Source of the DNA: Sphingomonas pruni NBRC 15498
GTDB taxonomy: Bacteria; Pseudomonadota; Alphaproteobacteria; Sphingomonadales; Sphingomonadaceae
Direction: 5' to 3'
Length of the DNA stretch: 63,093 nt
NCBI RefSeq assembly: GCF_001598455.1
Contig: NZ_BCYZ01000020.1
Coordinates: 1-63,093 of the forward strand
Shown here: positions 33,667 to 42,478 of the stretch, piece by piece
Position numbering within the stretch: position 1 is the stretch's first letter
How the letters are laid out: every line of letters starts with the position of its first letter
Notes under the pieces: generated by a model
Told to the model about the DNA's origin: nothing
What the model saw: the letters and a program-made list of their open reading frames with translations, nothing else
Databases searched by the model: none
Made by a program: the position numbers and the translations under genes

Positions 33667-35752
33667 ACGGTCTCGGGCGCACTGCCCTAGACAAAACCGC
33701 AACCCCCTGCGTCCCCAACGTCACCGACTTCACCTGGCCGCCCGCCAACACTTCGGTCATCGCTTCGGGCAGTGTCACCGTCCGACTCTCGCGCCCATGG
33801 TTGATCAGGATCACGATTGACCGGCCCTTGCCTTGACGCGTCATCAGCTCGACGTCGGCGGGCACGGCAAAATCGCGCAGCACGCCGGCATCGCGCATCG
33901 CGTTACCGATCAGCCCCTCCATCACATGGTCATCGATCAGCGCGCCGACATAGGTGATGCTACCCTTGCCGACCTTGCGCGTGATCGCCGCCGCCTTGCC
34001 GTCGAGCCAGCCATTGACCTTGCCGTACGACAACAGCACCCGCGTGTCGGATGTCGTTGGCGTCAACTGTTCGGCCCAGATCGAGGCGGTGCCGTCGCCG
34101 ACCGCGACCTTTTCGTCGAGCGCATAGAATTGCTCTACGCGGCCGCCCAGCAACGCGGCAAGCGGTCCCGGCTGACGCTGTGGATCGAGGCGGTTGAATT
34201 CGTCCTTCATCCCCGATCGCGGCCCCAGGATCAGGTGACCGCCGCCACGCACGTAATCGGCCAGCCGCTTTGCCATCGCGTTGGTAATCACGTTCAGGCT
34301 CGGCGCGACGACCAGTTTGTAGCCATCGAGCGGCGCCGTGGCGGCCTCGACGATGTCGACCGCGCCCAGCGCGTCCTTCAGCGGGCGATAATAATCGAGC
34401 AGCACCTCGATCTGGTCGTAATCGCGGTGGTGGAGCTGGAAATCGATTGCCCAGCGGCTGGGATAATCCTGCAGCAAGGCGACGGGGGATACCGGGCTGG
34501 TACCGGCCAGCACAGGCGAGGCCTTGGCGAATTCGCGTCCCAGTGCCTGGATCTCGGGATAGATTGGCAGCGGCTTGCCGTCGGGCCCGACCACCGATCC
34601 ATGCATCGTCTCCTGGCCGTTCAACGCATTGCGCCACTGCCAATAGAGCACTGCGTCCGCGCCATGCCCGACCGCCTGCCAGGCCATCGCCCGCGTCTCG
34701 CCGGGATAGAGGATGTTACTGACCGGCGCCCAGTTCACGAAGCCGGGCTGCGTTTCCATCACCCAGAAATTGCGCCGTTTCCAGCCGCGGACCAGGTCAT
34801 GCGTCGCGCCGTTGCGATAGGGCTTGAGGTGCCCGGTGCCGACATAATCGTCCCACGAGGCGAGGTCGAGGTCGCGGTTGATCGCATAACGGTCGAAGCG
34901 ATCGGCCCATCCCAGTCCGCCCAGATTGACGGTGATGAACGGCTTCGGCCCGACCACCGCGCGGATGGCGTCGCGCTGGTTGCGATGGAACTCGCCCCAT
35001 TGCTCGGTGATGAAGCGCTTGAGCTCGAGCATCCAGCCCGGATTGCCCTTGTCGCTGTTGAACGGCACCTGATCCCAGGCCGTATAGGTCTGCGACCAGT
35101 ACGCGGTGGTCCACGCATCGTTGAGCTTGTCGAGCGTGCCGTAACGCGTCCTGAGCCACGCGACCCAGGCGGCACGCGCCTCGGGATCGTAACTTTCGTC
35201 GGTCGGCTCGTTGCCGACCTGCCAGCCGATAACGTTGGGCTCATCCTTCAGCGCCTGCGCCATGCGCGTGACGATGTCGCGGGCGAGCGCGCGATAACGC
35301 TGCGACGAGATCGAGAATTGCCGCCGCCCGCCATGCCCCAGCCTCTTGCCGCTGCCGTCGACTTGCAGCGTGTCGGGATATTTCCCGGTCAGCCAGGCCG
35401 GCGGCGTATCGGTCGGCGTTCCGACCACGACCTTGATATCGTATTTGGCGGCGAGCCGGACGGCGCGGACCAGCCAGTCGAAATCATATTCGCCTTCGCT
35501 CGGCTCCATCCGGCTCCAGGCATATTCGCCGATCCGGACGACATTGGCGCCGCTCGCCTTCATCAGCCGGAGATCCTCGGGCCAGGCGCTTTCGGGCCAT
35601 TGCTCGGGATACCAGGCCGATCCGAGCCACAGCCGTTCTTGGGCGACGGGAAGAGGCGCGGCTGCCGGCGGCTTGGCGAATGATGGCGCGACCGGAACGG
35701 CGCCGGCGATCAACGCGACGCCGGCAAGGGCGATAGAGAGCTTGCGGATCAT
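33665..35752 (-). CDS. GH42 beta-galactosidase, exported (2)
   Basis: A 695-residue paralogue of the GH42 enzyme at 21935-24028. Signal peptide to about residue 26 (SFA-KP), then GSAWYPEQWPESAW, NVVRIGEYAWSRMEPSEG, E182 in GWQVGNEP (acid/base) and E333 in FWVMETQPG (nucleophile). The C-terminal part keeps GGHLILGPRSGMKDE and RVEQFYALDE. The start overlaps the MFS gene stop by 4 nt, making it the last gene of the long rhamnose operon that begins at 44529. A periplasmic galactosidase inside an operon of cytosolic rhamnose enzymes implies that galactose and rhamnose residues occur on the same substrate. Confidence 0.9.
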   Translation of the reverse strand: MIRKLSIALAGVALIAGAVPVAPSFAKPPAAAPLPVAQERLWLGSAWYPEQWPESAWPEDLRLMKASGANVVRIGEYAWSRMEPSEGEYDFDWLVRAVRLAAKYDIKVVVGTPTDTPPAWLTGKYPDTLQVDGSGKRLGHGGRRQFSISSQRYRALARDIVTRMAQALKDEPNVIGWQVGNEPTDESYDPEARAAWVAWLRTRYGTLDKLNDAWTTAYWSQTYTAWDQVPFNSDKGNPGWMLELKRFITEQWGEFHRNQRDAIRAVVGPKPFITVNLGGLGWADRFDRYAINRDLDLASWDDYVGTGHLKPYRNGATHDLVRGWKRRNFWVMETQPGFVNWAPVSNILYPGETRAMAWQAVGHGADAVLYWQWRNALNGQETMHGSVVGPDGKPLPIYPEIQALGREFAKASPVLAGTSPVSPVALLQDYPSRWAIDFQLHHRDYDQIEVLLDYYRPLKDALGAVDIVEAATAPLDGYKLVVAPSLNVITNAMAKRLADYVRGGGHLILGPRSGMKDEFNRLDPQRQPGPLAALLGGRVEQFYALDEKVAVGDGTASIWAEQLTPTTSDTRVLLSYGKVNGWLDGKAAAITRKVGKGSITYVGALIDDHVMEGLIGNAMRDAGVLRDFAVPADVELMTRQGKGRSIVILINHGRESRTVTLPEAMTEVLAGGQVKSVTLGTQGVAVLSRAVRPRP

Positions 35753-37014
35753 GCGGCCACCGGATCCTTTTCGGGCGCGATCTTGTGATCGAACCCTTTG
35801 GTGCAGTCGACAAGCGTGAAGATACCGGCAGCGACGAGCACCATTGCTGCCACGCCCTGAAGCGGCAGCGCGTAATTGCCGGTCGACGCCACGACATGGC
35901 CGAACGCAACCGAGCAGACGAAGCCGCCGATATTGCCCGCCGTATTCATCACCCCGCTCGCGGTGCCGCCGTAGCGCCCGCCGATCGCCATGCACATCGC
36001 CCAGGCGCTCGGCAGCATCAGGTCCATGACCATGAAGGCGGAGCCTGACAGCAATACGACCGCCGTCTTGGTGGCAGCGAGGCTGAGCGCGACCAGCAGG
36101 ATCGCGGTCAGCGTAAGGCAGATACTGGCGATGATCTTGTAGGCGCGCCGGATACCGATCCGCGTCGCCAGCCGGTCGCACAATACCCCGCCCGCGAGAT
36201 TGCCGACCACGCCGAGCAGGAACGGGATCGCGCCGTACAGTCCCATTTCGGCTTCGGTGAAATGGGCGCCCTTGACCATCCAGGTCGGAAACCAGCCGAA
36301 GAAGAACCAGCTGCCGAAGGCGTAGAAGAAATAGGCGGCCGTGATCAGCCAGAGCTGCGGCAAGCCGAGCAGCCGACGCCAAGGGGTGCCGAGGTGACTG
36401 CCGCTATCGTCACTGCCGATGTCGGCCACTTCCTCCGGCGCGATGCCGGGCTGGTCGGCGGGTCGGTCGCGGAACCAGCTTCGCCACGCGATCGCCCAGC
36501 AGAACCCGATCGCGCCCAGCGCGATGAACACGGCGTGCCAGCCGAAATATTTGTTGATCGGGACGAGCAACAGCGGCGCCAGCGCGCCACCGAACCGGCT
36601 TGCTGCCCAGATCACCCCTTGCCCGCGCGCGCGTTCGCGCGCCGGCAACCAGCGATAGAGCACACCCGACATATTGGGATAGGCGCCCGCCGCACCCAGT
36701 CCGAACAGGAAGCGGGCGCCCATGAGCTGCCAGAAGTTGCGGCACACCGCGGTCGCCGCAGTGAACACCGACCACCAGATCGTTATCCGCGTCAGTTCCC
36801 GGCGATAACCATGCGCGTCGCCCATCGCTCCCGACGGGATTTCGAACACGGCGTAGGCGATGACATAAGCGCCGAGGATCCAGCCCCATTGCTCGGCGCC
36901 GATGTTCAGATCCTTCTGGATCGACGTGCCGGTAACCGCGATCGCCATCCGATCGAGAAAGGTGATGATCGACAGGAGCGCGAGCAACCCGACGACCGCG
37001 TAGCGCTTCTTCAA
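35749..37014 (-). CDS. MFS transporter, anion:cation symporter (sugar-acid) family
   Basis: A 421-residue, twelve-helix major facilitator. The first loop region reads FLDRMAIAVTGTSIQKDLNI and the second EIPSGAMGDAHGYRRE. Cytoplasmic loops are basic, and GAAGAYPNMSGVLYRWLPARERARGQG in the fourth helix region is typical of the ACS subfamily (hexuronate, glucarate and galactonate transporters). Translation starts at TTG 37014 overlapping the racemase-like stop (TTGA). The location in the rhamnose operon suggests uptake of a sugar acid or a deoxy-sugar across the inner membrane. No ribosome site of its own is evident, consistent with coupling. The substrate is not predictable. Confidence 0.88.
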   Translation of the reverse strand: MKKRYAVVGLLALLSIITFLDRMAIAVTGTSIQKDLNIGAEQWGWILGAYVIAYAVFEIPSGAMGDAHGYRRELTRITIWWSVFTAATAVCRNFWQLMGARFLFGLGAAGAYPNMSGVLYRWLPARERARGQGVIWAASRFGGALAPLLLVPINKYFGWHAVFIALGAIGFCWAIAWRSWFRDRPADQPGIAPEEVADIGSDDSGSHLGTPWRRLLGLPQLWLITAAYFFYAFGSWFFFGWFPTWMVKGAHFTEAEMGLYGAIPFLLGVVGNLAGGVLCDRLATRIGIRRAYKIIASICLTLTAILLVALSLAATKTAVVLLSGSAFMVMDLMLPSAWAMCMAIGGRYGGTASGVMNTAGNIGGFVCSVAFGHVVASTGNYALPLQGVAAMVLVAAGIFTLVDCTKGFDHKIAPEKDPVAA

Positions 37015-37679
37015 CGGCCCAAGCTCGCCAGCACGTCGCGCGCTCGCTCCATGCCGAGTTCGGGACTCGAATAGACCGGCGCCGATACCGCGCCTTCGGG
37101 CAAGGCGGCGACGACACGCGCCATCGACGCCTGGGCGAGGACGATCGCGTCGACGCCTTTCATGCCCTCGGTCAGCCCTTCGGCGACGATACGGTCGTGG
37201 GTCGCGCCGTCGCCCGCCATCACCGCGTCGAACGCGCCCTGGCAGAGATGCTCGACGATCTCGATCTGCTTGCCCTGCTCGGCGGCGACACGGCGGACCA
37301 GCTCTGCGGTGGGTTCGAGCGTGGTCGACAGGGTTGCCACCACGCCGATCCGCTTGCCGGTCGCGACGGCTTTTTCCGCCATGGCGCGATCGACGCGCAG
37401 AACCGGCTGGTCGTAGAGTTCGGCGGCCATGTCGACCGCACGCCCGATCGACGAACAGGTCACCAGGGCCACGTCACACCCGGCGTCGAACGACGAGCCG
37501 ACGAGGCGGATGACCTGACGCATCGTCGCTTTCTGGAGGTGGCCGGCCGCGATCGTGTTCTTGATCGTGCTCTCATCGACGAAGTGGAGCAGCCGGACGT
37601 CGGGCATCAGCCGCGCGGCGATCTCGTTGAACACGGGTGCCAGCATCGGCGAATTGTGGATGAGTCCTAGCGTGGCCAC
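37011..37679 (-). CDS. Asp/Glu racemase-superfamily protein with one catalytic Cys
   Basis: A 222-residue protein of the aspartate/glutamate racemase fold (also home to arylmalonate decarboxylase, maleate isomerase and hydantoin racemase). The first catalytic position is kept, C75 in LVTCSSIG, but the second, usually Cys, reads IVLAQASMA (Q183/A184). A two-base racemase mechanism is therefore unlikely; a one-Cys isomerase or decarboxylase is possible. GTG 37679 is preceded by AGAGGAA. It sits 20 nt after the GH78 gene and overlaps the MFS start. I do not recognise a role for it in L-rhamnose breakdown, so it may serve a branch such as malonate-type or keto acid products. Confidence 0.75.
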   Translation of the reverse strand: MATLGLIHNSPMLAPVFNEIAARLMPDVRLLHFVDESTIKNTIAAGHLQKATMRQVIRLVGSSFDAGCDVALVTCSSIGRAVDMAAELYDQPVLRVDRAMAEKAVATGKRIGVVATLSTTLEPTAELVRRVAAEQGKQIEIVEHLCQGAFDAVMAGDGATHDRIVAEGLTEGMKGVDAIVLAQASMARVVAALPEGAVSAPVYSSPELGMERARDVLASLGR

Positions 37680-37699
37680 GGGTAGTTCCTCTCGAGAGC

Positions 37700-40600
37700 T
37701 TATGTCGTGAAATCGTAGCGTCCGGCGCCGACCTCGAAGCGGGTCGTTTCGCCGTCATTGGTGAGCGCGCGAATGGCGGGGTGCGCGTTGAGCGTCTGGC
37801 CGCTGTCGCGCCATTCGCCCGCGGGCAGTTCGACCTCCGCGACCGTGTTGGCCGGGATCGACAGCGTGAACCGGGTCAACCGCTCGGCATCGCCTTCGGT
37901 GCTCGTCTCGATGGGACCGACCAGCGAGTCGTAGCGGGCGGACACGCGGCCGATCTGCGGCAGCCATAGCGGGCGCGCGGCGATCCGGCGGAAGCCCGGC
38001 GCGGCGGGTGCGATTCCGGCGAGGCGGCGGTAGAAAAAGCCGACGATCGCCCCAAACGCGTAATGGTTATAGCTGTTCATCGACAGGTCGCCGGTGTCGC
38101 CGTTCCACCGCTCCCACATCGTGGTCGCGCCCTTGCTCGGCATATAGCCCCAGCTCGGATAGCCGGTCTGGAGCAGCAGCCCGGCGACTTCCTCCAGGCG
38201 TCCGGCATCGGCCAGTACGTCGAGGATGTACGGTGTGCCGAGAAAGCCGGTCGACAGTTTCATACCTCGCCGGCGGATATCCGCCGCCAGCACATCGGCG
38301 GCAGCGTCGCGGCGGTCGATGGGCACCAGATTCATGAACAAGGCGAGCACCTGGCTGGCTTGGCTGCCATTGCCGGCCGTGCCATCGGCGGTGACGAATT
38401 CGGCGGCAAAGGCTTGTCCGATCCGCTCGCGCAGCGCCCGATAATGTTGGGCCTCGGCGGCGCGGCCGGTCGCTTCAGCCATTTCGGCCATCAGCGCCGC
38501 CGACCAAGCCCAGTAAGCCGTTGCGCACAGCACGCGTGGCGTCGTCTCGTCGTCGGGCTTGATGGCATCGACCGACAGCCAATCGCCGAGGTCGAGCCCG
38601 CGGTCGTTGCGCCAGATATGATCGGGATTGCCGCGCGCGACGAAAGCCATCCAGCCCTGCATCGCGTCCCAATTCTCGTCGATCACCGCGGTGTCGCCGT
38701 AACGCTGCCATAGCTGCCACGGCAGGATGATGCCCGCTTCGCTCCAGCCCGCCGTCACCACGTCGGGAAAGGAGAGGGGCTGCGGCACTACGATCGGATA
38801 GGCGCCGTCGGGCCGCTGCGCGGCGCGCGCTTCGAGCAGGAAGCGGCGGATGAAGGGATCGACCTCCATGTTGAACGCGGCGGCGTCGAGGAACACCTGG
38901 ATGTCGCCCATCCAGCCCATCCGTTCGTCGCGTTGCGGGCAATCGGTCGGCACCGAGAAGAAATTGGAGCGCTGGCTCCAGAGCGCGTTCTGCCAGATCG
39001 TCTGGAGCAGCGGCGCGTCGGCGAAGGTCATCGTGCCGGTTTCGCGGCACGCGCTGTGGACCACCACACCCTCGATATTGTCCGCCGTGGGCACGCCGGG
39101 ATAGCCTGCGACTTCGACATAGCGAAAGCCGTGATAGGTGAAGTGCGGCTCGAACGTCTCCTCGCCCGACCCGGCCAGCGTGAAGCTGTCGGTTGCCTTG
39201 GCCAGCCGCAAGTTGGACAAGTCGGCGGTGCCGTCGGGATTGAGCAATTCGGCGAATTTGGCGGTGATCGTGGTGCCCGCAGGACCGGCCGCGCGGATGC
39301 GCACCCAGCCGGAGAAATTCTGGCCGAAATCGAAAATGTAGCGACCGGGCTTGGGCTCGCTGATCGCGACCGCGCGGCACGTGCCGGTGGCTTTCAGTGC
39401 GGGCGATGTCTGGGCGACGAGCCGCGCTTTGGGCGCACCACCGACTTTCGCCTGTGCCCAGCCGCTGTCGTCGAATCCGGGCCGATCCCAACCGGCGCGC
39501 TCCAGCCGAGCGTCATAGGTTTCGCCGTCATAGATTTCCGACTTCAGGATCGGCGACTGTGCGATCCGCCAATCGGAGCCCGTTGCGATCCACTCGCTGC
39601 TGCCGTCGGCATAATCGAGCCGGAGCTGCGCGCGCAGCCGGCGCGGCGCGGGACCGAAGCCATAACGCTCGATCCGCCACCCGAACGGGCTCGCATACCA
39701 GCCGTCGCCGACCGTTGCGGCGAGGGCGTTGGCGCCGGGCGCGATCAGGTCGGTCACGTCGTACGTTTGGTACAGGATATGATCGCGGGCGACCGTCATC
39801 TCGGGTGCGAGCAGCGCGTCCGATACTTTCCGGCCGTTGATCCGCGCGTCATAGGCGCCGAGTGCGGTGGCATAGAGTCGCGCGGCAACGACCGGTCCGC
39901 GTGCGTCGAACTCGGTGCGCAGCAGCATCGCCGGTTCGGATGGGCGCGGATCGTTGTGGACGTTGGCGCCGCTTGGCCGAGCGGGTGCCCAATCCGCAGT
40001 ATCGGCTTGGGGTGACGTCCAGTCGGCCGGCGGGCTGGGCCGTACTTTCCACGACGGTCCGCTGACCAGTCGCTCGACGCTGCCGTCGGCGCGATGGAGC
40101 CGGATCAGCGCGGCGAAGGCGCCGCCATCGACCGGGAAGAAGCCGGTCGTGTCTGCCTCTACCAAGGCGCACACGCTGTTTCGGCCCGGACGTATCTCGC
40201 CCTGATACGGCGCCAGCGTGCCCCAGAACGGAAGATAGGTATCCCAATCGAAGTGCCGGTCGAGCGGCGAGGCTTCGCCGTTGATCCACACGCCGCGCAA
40301 ATGATCCTTGCCTGCCAGAAGTACTTCCGCTCGGACCAGGTCTTCGGGAGCATCGAAATCGATGCGGAAAGCGTGGGGGCGATCGTCGAGTGCGGTCTCG
40401 CTCCACACCCAGGCGAGCCCGGCGGCGCGGTCGGCGGCGGCATTGTCGTCTTCCGCCTCGATCCAATCGGCGTGCCAGGAATCGGGCGCGGTCAGTCCAG
40501 CCTCGAACCAGGCCGGCGCCGAGCGTGCGGTGGTGCCGATATCGTCTGTCGCTTCGACCGACCACCAGATGCGCTGCATCGGGGCAAGGGCAGGGCCGCC

Positions 40601-40825
40601 ATAAGCGATATCGAAGCTGGTATCGCCGGCGATCTCGCCACTGTCCCACAGCAGTGCGCCGCCATCGAGTGCCTCGGCATTGGCCGCGGCACGGACGCGA
40701 TAACGCGCCTGGCGCGCGCCCGCCCGGTCGCTCTCGATCCGCCACGAAAGGCGCGGACGCTGGACATCCGTGCCGAGCAGGTCACTCGTATATTCGGCGC
40801 GCAGGTCGACGACGCGCATGATCAC
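37700..40825 (-). CDS. GH78 alpha-L-rhamnosidase, cytosolic
   Basis: A 1041-residue GH78 enzyme without a signal peptide (starts MIMRVVDLRAEY). Order: N-terminal fibronectin-like domain (RPRLSWRIESD...), carbohydrate-binding beta domains (WINGEASPLDRHFDWDTY; LGAYDARINGRKVSD), then the (alpha/alpha)6 barrel with VPTDCPQRDERMGWMGD, which holds the probable general acid Glu in RDER, GWSEAGIILPWQL, and MWERWNGDTG, which holds the second Glu. GTG 40825 overlaps the lactonase stop (GTGA); ATG 40819 is an alternative. It is embedded among the cytosolic rhamnose catabolic genes. It would cleave imported rhamnosides inside the cell, complementing the exported GH106. Confidence 0.92.
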   Translation of the reverse strand: MIMRVVDLRAEYTSDLLGTDVQRPRLSWRIESDRAGARQARYRVRAAANAEALDGGALLWDSGEIAGDTSFDIAYGGPALAPMQRIWWSVEATDDIGTTARSAPAWFEAGLTAPDSWHADWIEAEDDNAAADRAAGLAWVWSETALDDRPHAFRIDFDAPEDLVRAEVLLAGKDHLRGVWINGEASPLDRHFDWDTYLPFWGTLAPYQGEIRPGRNSVCALVEADTTGFFPVDGGAFAALIRLHRADGSVERLVSGPSWKVRPSPPADWTSPQADTADWAPARPSGANVHNDPRPSEPAMLLRTEFDARGPVVAARLYATALGAYDARINGRKVSDALLAPEMTVARDHILYQTYDVTDLIAPGANALAATVGDGWYASPFGWRIERYGFGPAPRRLRAQLRLDYADGSSEWIATGSDWRIAQSPILKSEIYDGETYDARLERAGWDRPGFDDSGWAQAKVGGAPKARLVAQTSPALKATGTCRAVAISEPKPGRYIFDFGQNFSGWVRIRAAGPAGTTITAKFAELLNPDGTADLSNLRLAKATDSFTLAGSGEETFEPHFTYHGFRYVEVAGYPGVPTADNIEGVVVHSACRETGTMTFADAPLLQTIWQNALWSQRSNFFSVPTDCPQRDERMGWMGDIQVFLDAAAFNMEVDPFIRRFLLEARAAQRPDGAYPIVVPQPLSFPDVVTAGWSEAGIILPWQLWQRYGDTAVIDENWDAMQGWMAFVARGNPDHIWRNDRGLDLGDWLSVDAIKPDDETTPRVLCATAYWAWSAALMAEMAEATGRAAEAQHYRALRERIGQAFAAEFVTADGTAGNGSQASQVLALFMNLVPIDRRDAAADVLAADIRRRGMKLSTGFLGTPYILDVLADAGRLEEVAGLLLQTGYPSWGYMPSKGATTMWERWNGDTGDLSMNSYNHYAFGAIVGFFYRRLAGIAPAAPGFRRIAARPLWLPQIGRVSARYDSLVGPIETSTEGDAERLTRFTLSIPANTVAEVELPAGEWRDSGQTLNAHPAIRALTNDGETTRFEVGAGRYDFTT

Positions 40826-41727
40826 AGCGTCAGGCCGAGGCGGTAGAGCCGATTGGCGTTGCCCGCGAACATGGCGCGGCGCTCGTCGTCGCTGAAATCG
40901 GCGACGATGGCGTTATAGGCGTCGAGATGCTGATCGAACCCGCCGAACAATTTGTCGGTCGGAAAATCGCTGGCGAACATCGCGCGATCGGTGCCGAACA
41001 GCTCGATCGTCTCGAGCACATAGGCGCGCATTTGCTCGATCGTCCACGGGCGGAAGGCGAAACCGATGCCCGAGATCTTGACCGCGACATGCGGGATAGC
41101 TGCGAGCGCCCGCATTCCCGTTCGCCACTCGGCCCGGCCTGCCTCGCCGACCATCATGCCGGCATGGTTGATCATTACCGGCACCTCGGGATGGCGCTCG
41201 AGCAGCGGCGCTAGAGCGGGAAACTGGCCGGGATAGGCCTGGAGATCGAAGCTCAAGCCATATTTGCCGAGCAACGCGAAGCCTGCTGCCCAGGCTTCGT
41301 CCCCGGTTACATCGCGCGGCGTATAGGCGCGCGCCGGATCGGGGTGCCAGTTGACGATATGTCGGATGCCCCGCACCGACCGTCGCTCCGCATGCGCAGC
41401 GAGCAGGCTTTCGACCTTCGGATCGTCGAGCGCGGCGAAACCGATGATGGCGTTGGGCATGCCGCGCGCGTCGGCCATCGCCTGCAGCCAGTCGGTTTCC
41501 TTCAGCGCGTCGGCCGGATCGGCGCCGGCATCGATATGGACAATGCCGCGAACGTCCCAGCCGCGCGCGTCGGCAAGATAGTCGTCGAGGCCGTAATCCT
41601 TGGCGATCGGCTCGACGCTGCCGTTCGGGCCGCCTTCCGCGAACGGCGGCATCAGCCACGGATAGCGGATGTGGGACAGATCCCACAGATGGACGTGCGC
41701 GTCGACGAAGGGCGGCCGCTCGGTCAT
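40822..41727 (-). CDS. LRA2: Amidohydrolase-2 family L-rhamnono-gamma-lactonase
   Basis: A 301-residue metal-dependent amidohydrolase. FVDAHVHLWDL near the N-terminus supplies the HxH metal ligands, and ASDFPTDK near residue 250 the conserved Asp. In the oxidative rhamnose pathway of Sphingomonas and fungi this family opens L-rhamnono-1,4-lactone to L-rhamnonate in the cytosol. ATG 41727 follows one base after the stop of the keto-deoxy dehydrogenase, so translation is coupled. Placement between that dehydrogenase and the GH78 rhamnosidase supports the role. L-fuconolactonases belong to the same family, so side activity on fuconolactone is possible. Confidence 0.85.
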   Translation of the reverse strand: MTERPPFVDAHVHLWDLSHIRYPWLMPPFAEGGPNGSVEPIAKDYGLDDYLADARGWDVRGIVHIDAGADPADALKETDWLQAMADARGMPNAIIGFAALDDPKVESLLAAHAERRSVRGIRHIVNWHPDPARAYTPRDVTGDEAWAAGFALLGKYGLSFDLQAYPGQFPALAPLLERHPEVPVMINHAGMMVGEAGRAEWRTGMRALAAIPHVAVKISGIGFAFRPWTIEQMRAYVLETIELFGTDRAMFASDFPTDKLFGGFDQHLDAYNAIVADFSDDERRAMFAGNANRLYRLGLTL

Positions 41728-41728
41728 G

Positions 41729-42478
41729 TCAGAAGGTCGTGCGGCCGCCGGACGTGTCAAAGGTGGATGCGGTGGTGAAGCTGCATTCCTCGCTCGCCAT
41801 GAAACAGACCATTGCGGCGGACTCGCTCACTTCGCCCAGTCGTCCCATCGGAATCTTCGAGCGCATGTAGTCGACCTGACTCTGCGGCAACTGCGCCAGG
41901 ATCGGGCTTTCGAAGGTGGCGGGGGTCAGCGCGTTGGCGATCACGCCCTTCTCGGCGAGTTCCTTGCCCAGGCTCTTGGTGAAGCCGATCACGCCTGCCT
42001 TGGACGCCGAATAGGCGCTGGCATTGGGATTGCCTTCCTTGCCCGCGACCGACGCGATGTTGACGATGCGACCATAGCCGTTGGCCAGCATCAGCGGCAC
42101 GACCGCGCGGTTGCAGTAGAACAGGCCGTTGAGGTTGATGTCGATCACCCGCTGCCAGCTATCGATCGGGAATTCGTGGACTGGAACGGTCGCGCCGGTG
42201 ATGCCCGCCGAACAGACCAGCACGTCGACCTTGCCGAGCGCGGCGGCGCTGGCCTTGGCCGCGGCCTCGACCGCGGCAGGATCGGAGACATCGAGCGCCT
42301 GCGTGTCGGTCGCGCCGACCTCGTCCTTCGCGGCGGCCAGTGCGTCAGGGTTGAGGTCCCACAACGCTACCGTACCGCCCTCGGCGACGATGCGCTTGGC
42401 GACGGCCTTGCCGAGACCCGATGCGCCGCCGGTGACGATCGCCGCGCGTCCGGCGAAGCGGCCCGCATAGACGCTCAC
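41729..42478 (-). CDS. LRA5: SDR, L-2-keto-3-deoxyrhamnonate 4-dehydrogenase
   Basis: A 249-residue short-chain dehydrogenase: TGGASGLGK cofactor loop (about 16-24), NIASVAGKEGNPNASAYSASKAG with catalytic Ser, Tyr and Lys, and an ending FTTASTFDTSGGRTTF of the keto-deoxy acid dehydrogenase type. It oxidises 2-keto-3-deoxy-L-rhamnonate to the 2,4-diketo acid with NAD. The GTG start at 42478 overlaps the hydrolase stop (GTGA); the longer frame lies inside that gene. Flanked by hydrolase and lactonase genes, as in the Sphingomonas rhamnose cluster. The enzyme at 13713-14435 is a different SDR subgroup for a similar reaction. Confidence 0.87.
   Translation of the reverse strand: MSVYAGRFAGRAAIVTGGASGLGKAVAKRIVAEGGTVALWDLNPDALAAAKDEVGATDTQALDVSDPAAVEAAAKASAAALGKVDVLVCSAGITGATVPVHEFPIDSWQRVIDINLNGLFYCNRAVVPLMLANGYGRIVNIASVAGKEGNPNASAYSASKAGVIGFTKSLGKELAEKGVIANALTPATFESPILAQLPQSQVDYMRSKIPMGRLGEVSESAAMVCFMASEECSFTTASTFDTSGGRTTF

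Noticed and set aside
35753..36382. N-terminal extension of the second GH42
   Set aside because: It is antisense-like text inside the MFS gene in another frame; ATG 35752 gives a proper signal peptide and a 4-nt overlap.
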